7,758 nucleotides of DNA from Candidatus Sulfotelmatobacter sp. (lineage in GTDB: Bacteria > Acidobacteriota > Terriglobia > Terriglobales > Acidobacteriaceae). The notes beneath the pieces are model-generated. The model had not been told where the DNA came from. It saw nothing but the letters and a program-made list of their open reading frames with translations, and made no database searches. A program made the position numbers and the translations under genes. Location: assembly GCA_030049565.1 (NCBI GenBank), contig JASIKQ010000502.1, positions 1 through 7,758 of the forward strand, read 5' to 3'. Positions 6,274 to 7,758 of this stretch are shown here, one piece after another. Each line of letters begins with the position of its first letter. Positions within the stretch are counted from its first letter, which is position 1.

Positions 6274-6368
6274 GGTAGGTGGGGCAGCGCTTCCAGCGCT
6301 GCAATCAAGCCTTTCTTTCCTGTGAGGGGCTGTAGCCTCAGAGGTCCGAAGGCGACCTTTTCAGCAAA
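6253..6368. mobile_element. MITE/REP-like non-coding element with 11-bp terminal inverted repeats
   Basis: The ends TTTGCTGAAAA (6253-6263) and TTTTCAGCAAA (6358-6368) are perfect inverted repeats. Inside are a perfect 8-bp hairpin GCAGCGCT-TCC-AGCGCTGC (6284-6302), a second stem TGAGG...CCTCA (6323-6340), and a third AGGTC...GACCT (6342-6358). There is no coding sequence. Size (116 bp), dense palindromes and position between two convergent genes fit a repetitive extragenic element or a MITE moved by a transposase elsewhere. No flanking target duplication was identified. Confidence 0.5.
6340..6361 (+). terminator. Candidate terminator for the diguanylate cyclase gene
   Basis: The stem AGAGGTC/GACCTTT (7 bp including one G-T pair, loop CGAAGGC) ends in a short TTTT. 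It lies about 120 bp past the stop at 6223 and is the right-hand hairpin of the 6253-6368 element. The stem and U tract are weak, so confidence is low. Confidence 0.3.
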
Positions 6369-6419
6369 CTGTTCAGCCCGCGCCGCCGAAGTCAATCGCA
6401 GGGAACAAGATCCGTACTA

Positions 6420-6764
6420 CTACTTATTCCCGCTATCGGGATTGAAGTGCATATCGAACGAGTAGCCGGGAAGGTTCACGGTCACCGAATAATCCGCGGC
6501 AACGTAAATTGCGCTGATTCCCGGCGTGTTGATGTGCTGCACCGTGATCTGCTTGCCATCGATGGGCAGGTCATGCTCTTTCGCTTTTTGCAGGACGTCT
6601 TTGCGGACGTCATCGTCGGTCTTCTGCATGTTCCCGCTATCAACCAGCGCGACGGTTCTGAGATCGTCCTGAAAACTGTAGTTCGCCATCAGCGGCGGGG
6701 CGATCTGAAAGCATGCCACAATGACGATGAGAATGGCGAGACATCCGACGACGGCTTTTACCAT
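6420..6764 (-). CDS. Small single-pass membrane protein, DUF4845-like
   Basis: 114 residues from ATG 6764, TAG stop. Residues 3-24 (KAVVGCLAILIVIVACFQIA) are one transmembrane helix or uncleaved signal anchor. The rest (APPLMANYSFQDDLRTVA ... DDDVRKDVLQKAKEHDLPI ... ISAIYVAADYSVTVNLPGYSF) is a small alpha/beta domain expected outside the membrane. The layout (helix, 'PP..ANY.FQD', 'D(D/E)(D/V)R..V..KA.....P', then 'Y.V.V.LPGY') resembles DUF4845-type proteins common in Acidobacteriota, function unknown. An in-frame TTG at 6797 would add 11 residues and overlap the proS stop; neither start has a clear ribosome binding site. It follows proS on the same strand and may be translated from the same transcript. 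Confidence 0.75.
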   Translation of the reverse strand: MVKAVVGCLAILIVIVACFQIAPPLMANYSFQDDLRTVALVDSGNMQKTDDDVRKDVLQKAKEHDLPIDGKQITVQHINTPGISAIYVAADYSVTVNLPGYSFDMHFNPDSGNK

Positions 6765-6766
6765 AG

Positions 6767-6798
6767 CTTGATCTGCGGCGCTCGGCGCAGATTTCAAG
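6767..6798 (-). promoter_or_regulatory. Hairpin spanning the proS stop codon and the next start region
   Basis: 6767-6777 (CTTGATCTGCG) pairs with 6786-6798 (CGCAGATTTCAAG): 11 base pairs, a 2-nt bulge and an 8-nt loop. It includes the proS TGA (6794-6796) and ends 2 nt before ATG 6764 on the minus strand. No U tract follows, so it is not a standard terminator; mRNA end stabilisation or control of the downstream start are possible. Confidence 0.45.
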
Positions 6799-7758
6799 CC
6801 GTGGCGCGCAGCGCTCCTTGAAAATATTCGACTATCGCCGTGATCGTAACATCGCGCACCACGCCAGTCGAACGTAAAACGACTTCCACAGTACCTTCAG
6901 TAACTTTCTTTCCCACGTTGATTCTAAGAGGAATACCAACCAAATCGGCATCTTTGAACTTCACTCCAGGCCGCTCGTCGCGGTCGTCGAGGATGACGTC
7001 GAAGCCCGCAGCTTCCAGACGGCTGGCGACATCGATCGCGGCTTTCAGCACGGTCTCGTCCTTGACATTCACCGGCGTTACCACGATTTCAAACGGTGCG
7101 ACCGACCGCGGCAGCCAGAACCCGTTTTCGTCATTGTTCTGCTCGATAGCGGCCGTAAGAATTCGCTCGACGCCAATGCCGTAGCAGCCCATGATCGGCA
7201 TGACTTCCTTGCCGTTCTTGTCGAGTACCCGCGCGCCCATGGTCTCGGAGTATCGATATCCAAGCTTAAAAATGTGCCCGACCTCGACCGCCGTATCGAT
7301 ACGCAGCGGCTTGCCGCAATTAGGGCAGGCTTCGCCGGCCGTAACCAAACGCAAGTCGGCGTAGGCCGTCGGATGAAAATCCTTGCCCGGCGTGAGATTT
7401 TTCAAGTGATAGTCTTTCTTGTTCGCGCCCGCAATCAGGTTCGTTCGCCCTTCCAGCGCTTTATCGACGAGCAGCGCAGGACGATCAACGTCTTTCTTCA
7501 GGTCTTTCGCCCACTCGATGCCCACGGGCCCGAGATATCCCGCCGGCGAGTTAAATAAAGCCTCGATCTCAGGCTCCTCCATCGGTCGCGTCGCCACCGC
7601 GACGGTTGCGTTGAGCTTGGCTTCGTTGAGTTGATGGTCGCCGCGCATGAGGACAATAATGGCGCGCGGCTTCTTTTTCCCCGTTGCATCTTTTTCCTCG
7701 GCCATCAGCGCCAGAGTCTTAATTTTGTTCTTCGGCGAAACCCCCAGAAAGCGCGCCA
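6794..7758 (-). CDS. proS: Prolyl-tRNA synthetase, C-terminal part (5' end beyond the right edge)
   Basis: The frame is open from the right edge (first full codon at 7756) to TGA at 6794, giving 320 residues of a protein usually near 570-600. It charges tRNA-Pro with proline in the cytoplasm. Visible in order: the end of the YbaK-like editing insertion typical of bacterial-type ProRS ([40 protein letters not shown]); a CPNCGKPL motif (about 7316-7327); [18 protein letters not shown]; class II motif 3 [11 protein letters not shown] (about 7157-7189) with its conserved arginine; then the HGTP anticodon-binding domain ([11 protein letters not shown] ... [19 protein letters not shown]). ATG 7705 is an internal methionine, because the frame and homologous sequence run on past it. 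Motifs 1 and 2 must lie outside the window. Confidence 0.96.
   Translation of the reverse strand, partial: ARFLGVSPKNKIKTLALMAEEKDATGKKKPRAIIVLMRGDHQLNEAKLNATVAVATRPMEEPEIEALFNSPAGYLGPVGIEWAKDLKKDVDRPALLVDKALEGRTNLIAGANKKDYHLKNLTPGKDFHPTAYADLRLVTAGEACPNCGKPLRIDTAVEVGHIFKLGYRYSETMGARVLDKNGKEVMPIMGCYGIGVERILTAAIEQNNDENGFWLPRSVAPFEIVVTPVNVKDETVLKAAIDVASRLEAAGFDVILDDRDERPGVKFKDADLVGIPLRINVGKKVTEGTVEVVLRSTGVVRDVTITAIVEYFQGALRATA

Noticed and set aside
5846..6304. Minus-strand open frame (152 codons) over the 3' end of the cyclase
   Set aside because: It opposes the GGDEF domain and starts within the palindromic element; no family features.

Overview
The window reads like a chromosome segment from a member of the Acidobacteriota. 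This is an inference from several traits together: long secreted proteins built from 'VTNTIYVAN' beta-propeller repeats, a secreted beta-helix protein ending in a 'FGAANQSCI' type tail, a small single-pass DUF4845-like protein, and a GAF-GGDEF diguanylate cyclase. No rRNA or other taxonomic marker is present, so the phylum call is moderate. No tRNA, rRNA, CRISPR array or transposase gene was seen.

Left half (1-3220, minus strand): two tandem paralogous genes for secreted YVTN/YncE-type beta-propeller proteins. The upstream copy (710-3220) is complete, with signal peptide, 16 propeller repeats and an Ig-like C-terminal domain. The downstream copy (1-648) starts 61 bp after it and runs off the left edge. 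The two share almost the same signal peptide and a strong Shine-Dalgarno sequence, and probably form one transcript. A 250-bp leader with several hairpins lies upstream of 3220.

Middle (3472-5170): a rho-independent terminator (3472-3499) closes off a secreted right-handed beta-helix gene (3581-4206, minus). As written, that gene needs a frameshift to be read through. Its leader contains mutually exclusive stems. A small secreted beta-sandwich-like protein follows (4511-4939, minus). It is divergent from a diguanylate cyclase (5171-6223, plus), and each of the two has a recognisable promoter in the gap between them.

Right side (6224-7758): downstream of the cyclase lies a 116-bp element bounded by perfect 11-bp inverted repeats and holding three hairpins, which looks like a MITE or REP-type sequence. 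Then come a small membrane-anchored protein (6420-6764, minus) and the 3' part of prolyl-tRNA synthetase (6794-7758, minus). The junction of these two genes is covered by a hairpin that includes the proS stop codon.

Functionally, the window joins cell-envelope or exported repeat proteins with one c-di-GMP synthesis gene and a housekeeping tRNA synthetase. A link between the c-di-GMP enzyme and the secreted proteins is possible but nothing in the sequence demonstrates it. The observations most worth checking are the terminal-inverted-repeat element, the paired-cysteine loops in particular propeller blades, the frameshifted beta-helix gene and its leader, and the recent-looking tandem duplication of the propeller genes.
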